A stretch of 15,505 nucleotides of DNA from assembly GCA_003565105.1 (NCBI GenBank), contig PXDG01000067.1, positions 1-15,505 on the forward strand, written 5' to 3'. Positions 1-5,930 of the stretch are shown piece after piece. The position numbers were made by a program, and so were the translations under genes. This DNA is from Parcubacteria group bacterium. Lineage in GTDB: Bacteria > Patescibacteriota > Minisyncoccia > SW-4-49-11. Numbering within the stretch: the stretch's first letter is position 1; each line of letters starts with the position of its first letter. Below the pieces are notes generated by a model, which saw only the letters and a list, made by a program, of their open reading frames with translations, made no database searches and was not told the origin of the DNA.

Positions 1-1
1 A

Positions 2-73
2 AAATACTCCAAAGAAATGTGCTTTCAGAGATTGAATTATGAACTACACGATATTATCTTTTCTACTATCTGA
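2..73 (+). CDS. possible C-terminal end of an upstream gene (partial)
   Basis: An open frame enters from the left edge and ends at a TGA two bases before the ATG of the Sua5-family gene. It encodes about 23 residues ending in ELHDIIFSTI. The tight spacing fits an operon, and no promoter is visible before the next gene. The stretch is too short to recognise a family. A second frame ending at position 42 is also open, so the choice of frame is not secure. Confidence 0.25.
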   Translation, partial: KYSKEMCFQRLNYELHDIIFSTI

Positions 74-75
74 CT

Positions 76-1056
76 ATGATTAATCAGGATCTTTACACCG
101 CGGCAAAACTTCTCCAAGAAGGACAGGTTGTTGCCTTCCCTACAGAAACCATCTATGGTCTAGGAGCTCGCTTTGATGATCCTCACGCCATCAAAAAGAT
201 TTATGAGATAAAGGGGCGTCCATCAAACAATCCTCTTATCGCCCACATTGCAACACTTGAACAATTATCCCTCTTGATACGAGATACGCCCACTCCCGAA
301 CAATATCGATTAATGGAAAGTTTTTGGCCTGGACCTCTGACGCTTATTTTTGCCAAACATCCAAATGTACCTGATGAAGTCTGTGGAGGCCTGGATACTA
401 TTGCTATTCGTATGCCAGATCACCCTATTGCCAGGGATCTGATTCACGAGACGGGGGTTCCTCTTGTGGCACCTTCAGCTAATCCATCGGGATGTCCCAG
501 CCCTACCCATCATCAACACGTCAACGATTATTTTGGTGAAGATCTATATTGCCTCAACGGAGGATTTACCAAAGTCGGACTTGAATCAACTATTCTTATT
601 TTCAAGGATAATCAACCGATAATTCTGCGCCCAGGAGCGATTTCACGAGAAGAGATAGAATCGATTCTCCAGCAACGAGTATCTCTTTCCCAGCCGACAC
701 ACACCCCTCTTTCTCCAGGAATGATGTATCGACACTACGCTCCCGAAGCTCAGCTTCACATTGCGCAGACTCCTGCTGAGATTCAAGACGTTCTTGATCA
801 ATACCAACACCAACCTTACCCTCTTGGATTGTTACTCTCAGATCAAACAATCCACGCTCTGACGATTCCTTTAGGGGTTCAAATAAAATCATTGGGTGAC
901 AAATCAAATCTTGAAGAAATTAGTCGAAATATCTTTCAAACCTTCATTGCTTTTGATCATACAGAAGTTGAACATATTTGGACGGAAGAATTTCCTCAAA
1001 CTGGATTAGGACTTGCTATTATGGATAAACTCAGAAGAGCCAGTCAAAAAGAGTGA
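76..1056 (+). CDS. L-threonylcarbamoyladenylate synthase, Sua5/TsaC (YrdC) family
   Basis: The family makes threonylcarbamoyl-AMP from threonine, bicarbonate and ATP. This is the first step of the t6A modification at position 37 of ANN-decoding tRNAs, completed in bacteria by TsaD/TsaB/TsaE in the cytoplasm. Visible signatures of the YrdC domain are FPTETIYGLGA at residues 21-31, KGRPSNNPL around 47-54, SANPSG at 134-139 and GLESTI at 168-173. The linker motif SPGMMYRHYAP at 213-223, followed by about 100 further residues, marks the two-domain Sua5 form (326 aa) rather than the short TsaC form of about 190 aa. The gene starts two bases after the stop of a possible upstream frame, so it may be the last gene of an operon. 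There is no Shine-Dalgarno sequence. It ends in TGA, the stop that shows UGA is not recoded here. Confidence 0.95.
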   Translation: MINQDLYTAAKLLQEGQVVAFPTETIYGLGARFDDPHAIKKIYEIKGRPSNNPLIAHIATLEQLSLLIRDTPTPEQYRLMESFWPGPLTLIFAKHPNVPDEVCGGLDTIAIRMPDHPIARDLIHETGVPLVAPSANPSGCPSPTHHQHVNDYFGEDLYCLNGGFTKVGLESTILIFKDNQPIILRPGAISREEIESILQQRVSLSQPTHTPLSPGMMYRHYAPEAQLHIAQTPAEIQDVLDQYQHQPYPLGLLLSDQTIHALTIPLGVQIKSLGDKSNLEEISRNIFQTFIAFDHTEVEHIWTEEFPQTGLGLAIMDKLRRASQKE

Positions 1057-1071
1057 GACAGGCCCTGACTA

Positions 1072-1112
1072 GAACATTAATCCGATTACAAGAACGAAAA
1101 TGTTCACTTTTT
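1072..1112 (+). terminator. weak candidate terminator between convergent genes
   Basis: GAACATT (1072-1078) pairs with AATGTTC (1099-1105) across a 20-base loop, and a run of six T (1107-1112) follows shortly after. The stem is short and AT-rich and the loop is long, so this is only a candidate for ending the Sua5-family transcript. Confidence 0.3.
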
Positions 1113-1117
1113 TCATA

Positions 1118-2077
1118 CTATAAGATGACTTGTGCAATTAAAAAATATACGATAATAGTACTGGTATCTTGAATAATAGTTCCAATGGGACCACTCGCGT
1201 TAGCAGGATCTTGCTTGAGTTTGAAGAATATATACGGGACAATCATTCCTGAAAATACTGAGGAACCAATAGCTACGAAAAGAGATAATCCAAGCACTAA
1301 ACTAATCAGTGGATCCGAGTACAATATCAGACTTCCTCCCCATAATAAAACGGATAAAGTCAATGCTAATGACGCAATCACCATTGATTGTACCGCAAAA
1401 TATGACCAAAAGCGAAAGTTTTTTTGTGTGGCCAGGTCTCGGATCATAAAGGCTTGCATTTGAGCCCCTGTGGCATCAGCCATATACACCATAAGAGGAA
1501 TGAAGAGAGCTAATAGGATAGTCTCTTCTAAGACAGCCTCAAAGAACTGTCCAATAAATGCGGTACCAAATCCTCCAACCAATCCAATGAGAAGCCATGG
1601 TAAGCGAGCTGAAAGAGAGACTTTGAGAGATTGATAGGTATCACCTGATATTTCACTCGAAATACCTCCAAACTTCAAGATATTCGCTACAGATTCTTGA
1701 TCCAAGATGGCCATCAACGAATCACCCGTCAACACGCCTACAATTTTACCGTGATCATCTACTACGGGGATTTCTCGAATCCCTCGGTGTAAAGCCTTCA
1801 AAGCAGCCTGTTCTGGCTCATCATCGGGACGTACCACTACCAAATCTTTCTCTGCAAATTCCATTACCAATCGTTCATCAGGTTCACGGAACAACTGATG
1901 TAAGGAAATTAATGCTACTAACACGCCTTTAGAGTCCACAATGTACAAGTATTGTAGAGAATCCCATAAATCAGACTTTGTACGCAAATCAAAAATAGCT
2001 TCAGAAACAGTATAAGATTTAGGGATAATCGCTGCTCGAGTCCCCATTATATCAACAATATGTGAACTTTGTACCAT
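1118..2077 (-). CDS. MgtE-like magnesium transporter without the N domain
   Basis: This is predicted to be an inner-membrane Mg2+ channel/transporter of the MgtE (SLC41-related) family. Residues 5-130 form two CBS domains, the usual cytosolic Mg2+-sensing pair; IPVVDDHGKIVGVLTGDSL at 103-121 is a typical CBS strand-helix unit. Residues 155-319 form a five-segment membrane domain. It contains IPLMVYMADATGAQ at 193-206 and KLKQDPANASGPIGTIIQD at 286-304, which matches the pore region of MgtE; D304 aligns with the conserved ion-binding Asp of the Thermus protein. Family members are about 450 aa and begin with a superhelical N domain of roughly 130 residues, which is absent here although the start looks genuine. 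The gene is convergent with the Sua5-family gene and divergent from the phosphodiesterase gene. The family assignment is firm; the ion specificity is inferred. Confidence 0.9.
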   Translation of the reverse strand: MVQSSHIVDIMGTRAAIIPKSYTVSEAIFDLRTKSDLWDSLQYLYIVDSKGVLVALISLHQLFREPDERLVMEFAEKDLVVVRPDDEPEQAALKALHRGIREIPVVDDHGKIVGVLTGDSLMAILDQESVANILKFGGISSEISGDTYQSLKVSLSARLPWLLIGLVGGFGTAFIGQFFEAVLEETILLALFIPLMVYMADATGAQMQAFMIRDLATQKNFRFWSYFAVQSMVIASLALTLSVLLWGGSLILYSDPLISLVLGLSLFVAIGSSVFSGMIVPYIFFKLKQDPANASGPIGTIIQDTSTIIVYFLIAQVIL

Positions 2078-2102
2078 ACATATTTATATCAATCTTAATT
2101 TT

Positions 2103-2111
2103 ATGATACCA
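2103..2111 (-). promoter_or_regulatory. weak extended -10 element for the MgtE-like gene
   Basis: Read on the minus strand the site is TGGTATCAT, an extended -10 with no clear -35. The expected transcript start is about 19 bases before the ATG at 2077. A plus-strand -10-like TATGAT (2102-2107) overlaps it and could serve the divergent phosphodiesterase gene, so the two promoters may exclude each other. Confidence 0.4.
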
Positions 2112-2134
2112 TAGATTATATAAATATCATATGT

Positions 2135-2938
2135 ATGACAATAATCGCCCATCGAGGTCTCACTGAATACGCCCCAGAAAACAGTATTTCTGCCATTCAA
2201 GCTGCAATACAAAACCCGAGTATCCAAGGAATTGAGATAGATGTTCAAGCCGTGAAAGATGTCTATGGAGACTATCAATTAATTGTATTCCACGACAAAA
2301 GACTAGGCAGAATGACCCAATATAAAAATATATCAATACAAAAGTTATCCTTTGAAGAACTGAGAGCTCTGCCACTTGATGACTCATTTGAATATATACC
2401 AACGTTAAAAGAAATTCTTTATCTGATGCAAGGATCACACAAATACCTTATTATTGACCTCAAATCCTTTAACACAGAGCATTTAGTAGCCAATGAGCTT
2501 AAAGAAGCCTTTCACGAGTATGGTATCGATCCTCATCAATGTATTATATCGAGCTTTTTCATTTCTCAACTTGTACTTATCCACAAGCTCCTCCCTACTG
2601 TTGGCCTTGCTCCTCTGAGAGGTCTCTTTCATCTACCACTCATTTTTCGTAAAATACTCCAATGGATTCGACTTATTATCACACCTCTAAAAAACCAGCC
2701 TGCGCATATTATTTACCGCATTCTTCAATCTATAGAAAATTCTATTTTAACTCTCCAGACACCTATTTATATCCATCTGCATATTAATAGTATTACGTCA
2801 AAAATAATACTCGATGCCCAGCAAACCGATATGAAGGTTATTGCTTGGGGCATCGAGCGTGAGAAAGATTATCGTAAAGCTGAAAGATTAGGCGTATTTG
2901 GTGTTATCGTAGATGACATTTACGATAGTATGAGATAA
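2135..2938 (+). CDS. glycerophosphodiester phosphodiesterase (GDPD family)
   Basis: The family hydrolyses glycerophosphodiesters, released from deacylated phospholipids, to sn-glycerol 3-phosphate and an alcohol, using a metal in a TIM barrel. The diagnostic residues are present: H6-R7-G8 in the first strand, E34 and D36 in GIEIDV, and the catalytic H53-D54 in VFHD. The later acidic metal/substrate position reads IIDLK at 106-110, with Asp where many members have Glu. The C-terminal VIAWGIEREKDYRKAERLG and GVIVDDI match the family end. At 267 aa it is a normal single-domain enzyme. I see no signal peptide, so it should act in the cytoplasm, although about residues 185-215 are hydrophobic and might touch the membrane. 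It starts 57 bases from the divergent MgtE-like gene and ends 7 bases from the convergent cytochrome b5-like gene. Confidence 0.92.
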   Translation: MTIIAHRGLTEYAPENSISAIQAAIQNPSIQGIEIDVQAVKDVYGDYQLIVFHDKRLGRMTQYKNISIQKLSFEELRALPLDDSFEYIPTLKEILYLMQGSHKYLIIDLKSFNTEHLVANELKEAFHEYGIDPHQCIISSFFISQLVLIHKLLPTVGLAPLRGLFHLPLIFRKILQWIRLIITPLKNQPAHIIYRILQSIENSILTLQTPIYIHLHINSITSKIILDAQQTDMKVIAWGIEREKDYRKAERLGVFGVIVDDIYDSMR

Positions 2939-2945
2939 CTACACA

Positions 2946-3419
2946 TTACTCTAATATACCAATTTGTAAAGATTCTAATTGCTGGCTGGCAGAAACTCCA
3001 TGACTTGCTTGTCCTTCAAACTCTGAAGTTCCATCTCTACCACATATGGATGAAATTGCACCCATTCCACCAGGATGGCGTCCGATAAACTCAGTTAGAT
3101 CATATACATTTCCTTCAATAACAGTCCAACAAGATTCCGCTGTATTATTTTGGGCTACATCATCCATAGGAATGGTCAAAACAGAAGTATCATTTGGGGC
3201 TGAATCCATAGAAATGTCATCTCCTGTCGATGGTTCATTGGAATCCATAGGATCGGCTGGTAGTGTTTCCCCCATTTCTTCGGAAGAAATGTCTTGATTA
3301 TCAGAAAATGTATCTTGAGTATCATCGACACCTCTCTGAGTAGAGAGTACGATTACTCCAGTTATCACTACAAGAGCAATTACACCTCCAATAATGAGAC
3401 CGATTGTATTACTTTTCAT
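2946..3419 (-). CDS. membrane-anchored cytochrome b5-like heme-binding protein
   Basis: Residues 6-27 form a hydrophobic N-terminal anchor. An acidic, Ser/Asp-rich linker of about 65 residues (30-95) follows, and then a cytochrome b5-like heme/steroid-binding domain at 96-157. The domain shows CWTVIEGNVYDLTEFI (97-112), the HPGG motif (115-118) with axial ligand H115, CGRDGTSEF (126-134), a second ligand candidate H140, and a closing LQIGIL. Both heme-ligand histidines are therefore in place. The short positively charged N terminus suggests the domain lies outside the cytoplasm. C97 and C126 could form a disulfide. Its redox partner and function are unknown; no respiratory genes are in view. 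It is transcribed divergently from a TspO-like protein, whose family is known to bind porphyrins. Confidence 0.88.
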   Translation of the reverse strand: MKSNTIGLIIGGVIALVVITGVIVLSTQRGVDDTQDTFSDNQDISSEEMGETLPADPMDSNEPSTGDDISMDSAPNDTSVLTIPMDDVAQNNTAESCWTVIEGNVYDLTEFIGRHPGGMGAISSICGRDGTSEFEGQASHGVSASQQLESLQIGILE

Positions 3420-3451
3420 ATAAATTATTTTTAATACTATTACCTTTTATC

Positions 3452-3479
3452 ATTATAACAAAAAAGCTCTTAGTCTCAA
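3452..3479 (-). promoter_or_regulatory. sigma70-type promoter of the cytochrome b5-like gene
   Basis: On the minus strand: -35 TTGAGA (3474-3479), a 16-base spacer, and -10 TATAAT (3452-3457) preceded by TG plus one base, giving an extended -10. The predicted start leaves a leader of roughly 25 bases. Confidence 0.65.
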
Positions 3480-3517
3480 AACTATTGATCTAATCCAAGA
3501 GATATATGTTTTCATTA

Positions 3518-3526
3518 TGATATAAT
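3518..3526 (+). promoter_or_regulatory. extended -10 promoter of the TspO-like gene
   Basis: TGATATAAT matches an extended -10. No good -35 lies at the right distance. The leader to the ATG at 3554 would be about 20 bases and contains no Shine-Dalgarno sequence, only the AT-rich stretch GTATATAT directly before the ATG. Confidence 0.6.
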
Positions 3527-3553
3527 AATAGTAGTTACATAAAAAGTATATAT

Positions 3554-4318
3554 ATGAAAGCATCTTCTTTTCTTCGTTCAATATTGGTAATATTCTTTAC
3601 CATCATAACCTTAATCATCAATACACTTGCTAGCTTACTTCCTATTAATGAAGTCACAACTGCTGAGGTGTCAAATCAATTTCCCGTTCTGATTACGCCA
3701 ATAGGATTAACCTTTGCTATCTGGGGCGTCATATATACTGGCTTAATTATCTACAGTATCTATCAAGTACTTCCTGCTCAACAAAAAAATCCCCTCTTTG
3801 ATCGGATTGGATGGATCTATATTATATCAGCCTGTGCTAATATAATCTGGATACTTTTATGGCATTCTTTTTATATTTCCTCATCAGTAGCAATAATGCT
3901 CATCTTATTTATCAGTCTCATATACATTCAGAAAGAATTATCCACTGAAAGGACTTCTCCATCTCAATTACAAAACTGGACTACTCACGTCCCCTTCGAT
4001 ATATATTTAGGATGGATTTCCATAGCAATGACTGCCAATATTGCTATCGCCTTATATGCTAATGGCTTTAGAGGAGGGTTCTTATTAGAAGAATGGTGGG
4101 CTCTATTGATTATCGTTATCATTAGTATTATATCAGCCTTTATGGTACTAATACTAAAAAATAGAACCTATAGTATTGTCATTATATGGAGCCTCTTAGG
4201 AATTCTGATTAATTCCTTTGATACCTTACTCATATTCTTTATTTGTGGACTTTCTATCTTCATCAATTCTATACTAGTGTTAAATCAGATTTTCAAACAC
4301 TATATACAAAAAAAATAA
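3554..4318 (+). CDS. TspO/MBR-related (tryptophan-rich sensory protein-like) membrane protein
   Basis: This is a polytopic membrane protein of 254 aa with about seven hydrophobic segments. It resembles the long tryptophan-rich sensory protein / TspO-MBR relatives: a conserved block PIGLTFAIWGVIYTG at 49-63, then ACANIIWILLWH at 93-104, then VPFDIYLGWISIAMTANIA at about 149-167. Classical TspO has five segments and about 160 residues and binds porphyrins and other tetrapyrroles; the longer relatives are poorly characterised. The role here is unknown, but the gene is divergent from an exported heme-binding domain. The family call rests on motif recall rather than an alignment. Confidence 0.75.
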   Translation: MKASSFLRSILVIFFTIITLIINTLASLLPINEVTTAEVSNQFPVLITPIGLTFAIWGVIYTGLIIYSIYQVLPAQQKNPLFDRIGWIYIISACANIIWILLWHSFYISSSVAIMLILFISLIYIQKELSTERTSPSQLQNWTTHVPFDIYLGWISIAMTANIAIALYANGFRGGFLLEEWWALLIIVIISIISAFMVLILKNRTYSIVIIWSLLGILINSFDTLLIFFICGLSIFINSILVLNQIFKHYIQKK

Positions 4319-4373
4319 CTACTGCTCTGCACGAGAATATTTTTCATCCACTTAATATCATTTGATCCGTATG

Positions 4374-4402
4374 TTGACTCTTACCTATATATTTGATATG
4401 AT
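4374..4402 (+). promoter_or_regulatory. promoter of the tRNA-Pro gene
   Basis: The -35 is TTGACT (4374-4379), the spacer is 17 bases, and the -10 is TATGAT (4397-4402) preceded by TGA, forming an extended -10. The predicted transcript start lies about 13 bases before the tRNA. This is one of the best promoter matches in the window. Confidence 0.75.
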
Positions 4403-4421
4403 TATTACGTTGAAAAGCATT

Positions 4422-4493
4422 CGGGGAGTGGCGCAGTGGTAGCGCACCTGGTTTGGGACCAGGGGGTCGCAGGTTCAAGTCCTGTCTCCCCGA
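4422..4493 (+). tRNA. tRNA-Pro (anticodon UGG)
   Basis: A complete cloverleaf can be folded. The acceptor stem is CGGGGAG (4422-4428) with CTCCCCG (4486-4492) and discriminator A4493. The D arm is GCGC-AGTGGTA-GCGC. The anticodon stem CCTGG/CCAGG holds loop TTTGGGA (4452-4458) and anticodon TGG. The variable region has five bases, and the T arm is GCAGG-TTCAAGT-CCTGT. The C1-G72 pair is the usual bacterial tRNA-Pro identity pair. The 3' CCA is not encoded (CAC follows the discriminator), so it must be added by a nucleotidyltransferase. Confidence 0.96.
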
Positions 4494-4509
4494 CACTACA
4501 GTAAATCCA

Positions 4510-4544
4510 CACAAAAAAAGAGCTTCAAAAGCTCTTTTTTTGTG
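4510..4544. terminator. bidirectional intrinsic terminator
   Basis: A perfect 16-bp hairpin with loop CAA has seven A at the base of one arm and seven T at the other. It can therefore end the tRNA-Pro transcript on the plus strand and the 4581-5084 gene on the minus strand. Confidence 0.9.
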
Positions 4545-4580
4545 ATAAATACAAATGATTAAACTACAAATGAATTTGAT

Positions 4581-5084
4581 TTACTCTATATAATCAATAA
4601 TCACTTCCTCAGCCACAAGATTTTCTAAATCTAAAATACTTTCTTCCGTTACCTTAAGAGTTCCCGATGATTCTGTGGTAATATCTGATAGGGTGAGGGA
4701 CTCATCCATACCATCTTCAAACACAAAACTAGTATCTTCAGTATACATAACATTCACCATAGAGATTCCTGGAACACTAACCACCATCATATTTTGAGCT
4801 TCATCCAATTCTACAATAATAATTGGAATTTCCCTCTCACCTGAAAACATTTCTGTGATAAGCTCTGCCTCAGATGGAGCTTCAATTTCAGAAGAATCTC
4901 CAGTTGGGACATTTGTTTCAGAAAGTGGAACATCTCCATTTCCATTGAGAATACTAATTTCCACTTCAGACCTATACCAAATAGCACCTAATAAAAGGGA
5001 TACCATAATCAAAAGAAAGATTACAATAACCTTTACTGCTACCATTCCTAACTTTAGACCTTGTTCAACTGATTCATTTTTCAT
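4581..5084 (-). CDS. hypothetical membrane-anchored acidic protein
   Basis: I do not recognise this 167-aa protein securely. Residues about 10-36 form one long hydrophobic segment (VKVIVIFLLIMVSLLLGAIWY), preceded by a short N terminus. The remaining 130 residues are strongly acidic and probably lie outside the cytoplasm. The C-terminal half (about 100-165) reads as alternating strands, with a TEDTSFVFEDG segment, a TLKVTEESILDL segment and an EEVIIDYI end. This loosely recalls the small beta-barrel DUF5666-like pattern often seen in Patescibacteria, but only weakly. It has its own promoter and ends at the shared terminator downstream of the tRNA. Confidence 0.75.
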   Translation of the reverse strand: MKNESVEQGLKLGMVAVKVIVIFLLIMVSLLLGAIWYRSEVEISILNGNGDVPLSETNVPTGDSSEIEAPSEAELITEMFSGEREIPIIIVELDEAQNMMVVSVPGISMVNVMYTEDTSFVFEDGMDESLTLSDITTESSGTLKVTEESILDLENLVAEEVIIDYIE

Positions 5085-5111
5085 AATTGTATATATTTAT
5101 TATATATACTT

Positions 5112-5140
5112 ATCGTACGGGATAATCAAAGAATTGTCAA
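5112..5140 (-). promoter_or_regulatory. promoter of the 4581-5084 gene
   Basis: On the minus strand: perfect -35 TTGACA (5135-5140), a 17-base spacer, and a weaker -10 TACGAT (5112-5117). The leader would be about 21 bases. A small 8-bp hairpin (5143-5161, CAACATTT/AAATGTTG, loop TTT) lies just upstream. It may be a weak terminator for the preceding gene, though no T run follows it. Confidence 0.6.
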
Positions 5141-5165
5141 TACAACATTTTTTAAATGTTGACAT

Positions 5166-5477
5166 TTATAACAACTCTTCAATCATTGAGATAATATGAT
5201 CAGTAGTTATTGATTTTTCATGAATACCTCGTGATTCTAACCATTCTTTTGCAAATCCTGGCTTCTTTTTTCGGATAGCTTCTAGAATAGTGTATCCCAT
5301 ACTGTTTTTTTCAAAGTTATCATATTCAATAGCATATAATCGAGAAAAAGATAATTTGAAGATTTCATCCTCCTTCATAAAGGGGTATCGCGTATTTTGA
5401 AGAAATTGAATTGCTTCATTCATAGCTGAGTTTAAGGAAATTCTGACACTAGGCTTAGTAGTTCCAGTCTTGGACAT
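5166..5477 (-). CDS. small protein with a ribbon-helix-helix-like N terminus
   Basis: This is a soluble protein of 103 aa. Residues 9-15 (PSVRISL) would be the DNA-contacting strand, 16-31 a first helix and 35-51 a second helix, the layout of a ribbon-helix-helix DNA-binding domain as in CopG/Arc-type repressors and many antitoxins. The rest (about 55-103) is helical, basic in the middle and acidic at the end. No toxin gene is adjacent, so a toxin-antitoxin role is not supported. A perfect 16-bp inverted repeat touches the -35 of its promoter, which would suit autoregulation. Fold and function are inferred; no database match is claimed. Confidence 0.65.
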   Translation of the reverse strand: MSKTGTTKPSVRISLNSAMNEAIQFLQNTRYPFMKEDEIFKLSFSRLYAIEYDNFEKNSMGYTILEAIRKKKPGFAKEWLESRGIHEKSITTDHIISMIEELL

Positions 5478-5503
5478 AATACATTATCAATTAATATAGA
5501 TTT

Positions 5504-5533
5504 ATCATATCATATGCACAACGTATCAATCAA
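5504..5533 (-). promoter_or_regulatory. promoter of the RHH-like gene
   Basis: On the minus strand: -35 TTGATT (5528-5533), an 18-base spacer, and -10 TATGAT (5504-5509) preceded by TGA, giving an extended -10. The leader is about 20 bases. The -35 overlaps the first base of the inverted repeat at 5533-5569. Confidence 0.55.
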
Positions 5534-5569
5534 TATAAAATAATTACATTATGTGTAATTATTTTATAT
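5533..5569. promoter_or_regulatory. perfect 16-bp inverted repeat, candidate operator
   Basis: The left arm 5533-5548 is the exact reverse complement of the right arm 5554-5569, around the five bases TTATG. The arms contain TAATTACA and TGTAATTA. The repeat lies between two divergent genes, next to the -35 of the leftward promoter and 25 bases before the extended -10 of the rightward one. That position suits an operator better than a terminator. The arms are almost pure A/T. Confidence 0.6.
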
Positions 5570-5593
5570 ATACAAACATATTATGTCATTACG

Positions 5594-5602
5594 TGTTATA
5601 CT
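5594..5602 (+). promoter_or_regulatory. extended -10 promoter of the GlsB/YeaQ-like gene
   Basis: TGTTATACT is an extended -10. Its transcript would start near 5609 and leave a leader of about 22 bases before the ATG at 5631. The element lies inside the longer open frame beginning at 5583, which argues against that earlier start. Confidence 0.55.
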
Positions 5603-5630
5603 GAAAGAGATATACGTTAACAGAAAAAAT

Positions 5631-5870
5631 ATGGGTATTATATACGGGATTATTATTGGTGGAATAGCTGGGTGGCTTGCAGGCCAATTAAAAAAAGGTT
5701 CAGGATTTGGTCTATTTGGAAACATTGCTGTCGGTATTCTTGGTGGATTCGTAGGGTCACTTGTATTTGGAATCTTTGGAATAGAAGACACCAATATGCT
5801 GGGAACAATTCTCATCTCTACAGCTGGAGCTGTGATATTTCTTACTATTTTGAATGTATTCAAAAAATAG
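5631..5870 (+). CDS. GlsB/YeaQ/YmgE-family small membrane protein
   Basis: This is a very hydrophobic, glycine-rich protein of 79 aa with three membrane segments. It begins MGIIYGIIIGGIAGWLAGQL and continues GNIAVGILGGFVGSLVF, which is the pattern of the transglycosylase-associated / GlsB-YeaQ stress-response membrane family (usually about 80 aa). The biochemical role of the family is not established; it is linked to general stress and cell-envelope conditions. I place the start at 5631, not at the upstream in-frame ATG (5583), because this gives the normal family start and length and because a promoter element lies between the two ATGs. It ends at a strong shared terminator. Confidence 0.85.
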   Translation: MGIIYGIIIGGIAGWLAGQLKKGSGFGLFGNIAVGILGGFVGSLVFGIFGIEDTNMLGTILISTAGAVIFLTILNVFKK

Positions 5871-5880
5871 AAATTATCCA

Positions 5881-5920
5881 AACAAGAAAAAGGATCTCTG
5901 TAGAGATCCTTTTTCTTGTT
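5881..5920. terminator. bidirectional intrinsic terminator
   Basis: A perfect 19-bp inverted repeat (5881-5899 with 5902-5920) has only GT at its centre, so about four bases form the loop. A GGATCTCT core lies at the tip, with A-rich and T-rich runs lower in the arms. It separates the convergent GlsB-like gene and aspS and can serve both. Confidence 0.85.
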
Positions 5921-5930
5921 CATAAAGACA

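Noticed and set aside
602..907. Minus-strand open frame opposite the Sua5-family gene
   Set aside because: It lies wholly inside a well-supported gene, has no promoter or family features, and is a shadow frame.
1185..1463. Plus-strand open frame opposite the MgtE-like gene
   Set aside because: It is antisense to the conserved membrane domain, and its composition reflects the reverse of hydrophobic codons.
3046..3297. Plus-strand open frame opposite the cytochrome b5-like gene
   Set aside because: It is antisense to the acidic linker and heme domain; the minus-strand gene has clear motifs and a promoter.
5166..5477. RHH-like protein as antitoxin of a toxin-antitoxin pair
   Set aside because: No small toxin-like gene is adjacent or overlapping. 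The neighbours are a GlsB-like membrane protein and an anchored acidic protein.
5583..5630. Upstream ATG giving a 95-aa GlsB-like protein
   Set aside because: An extended -10 element lies within this stretch, and the family start and length fit the ATG at 5631.
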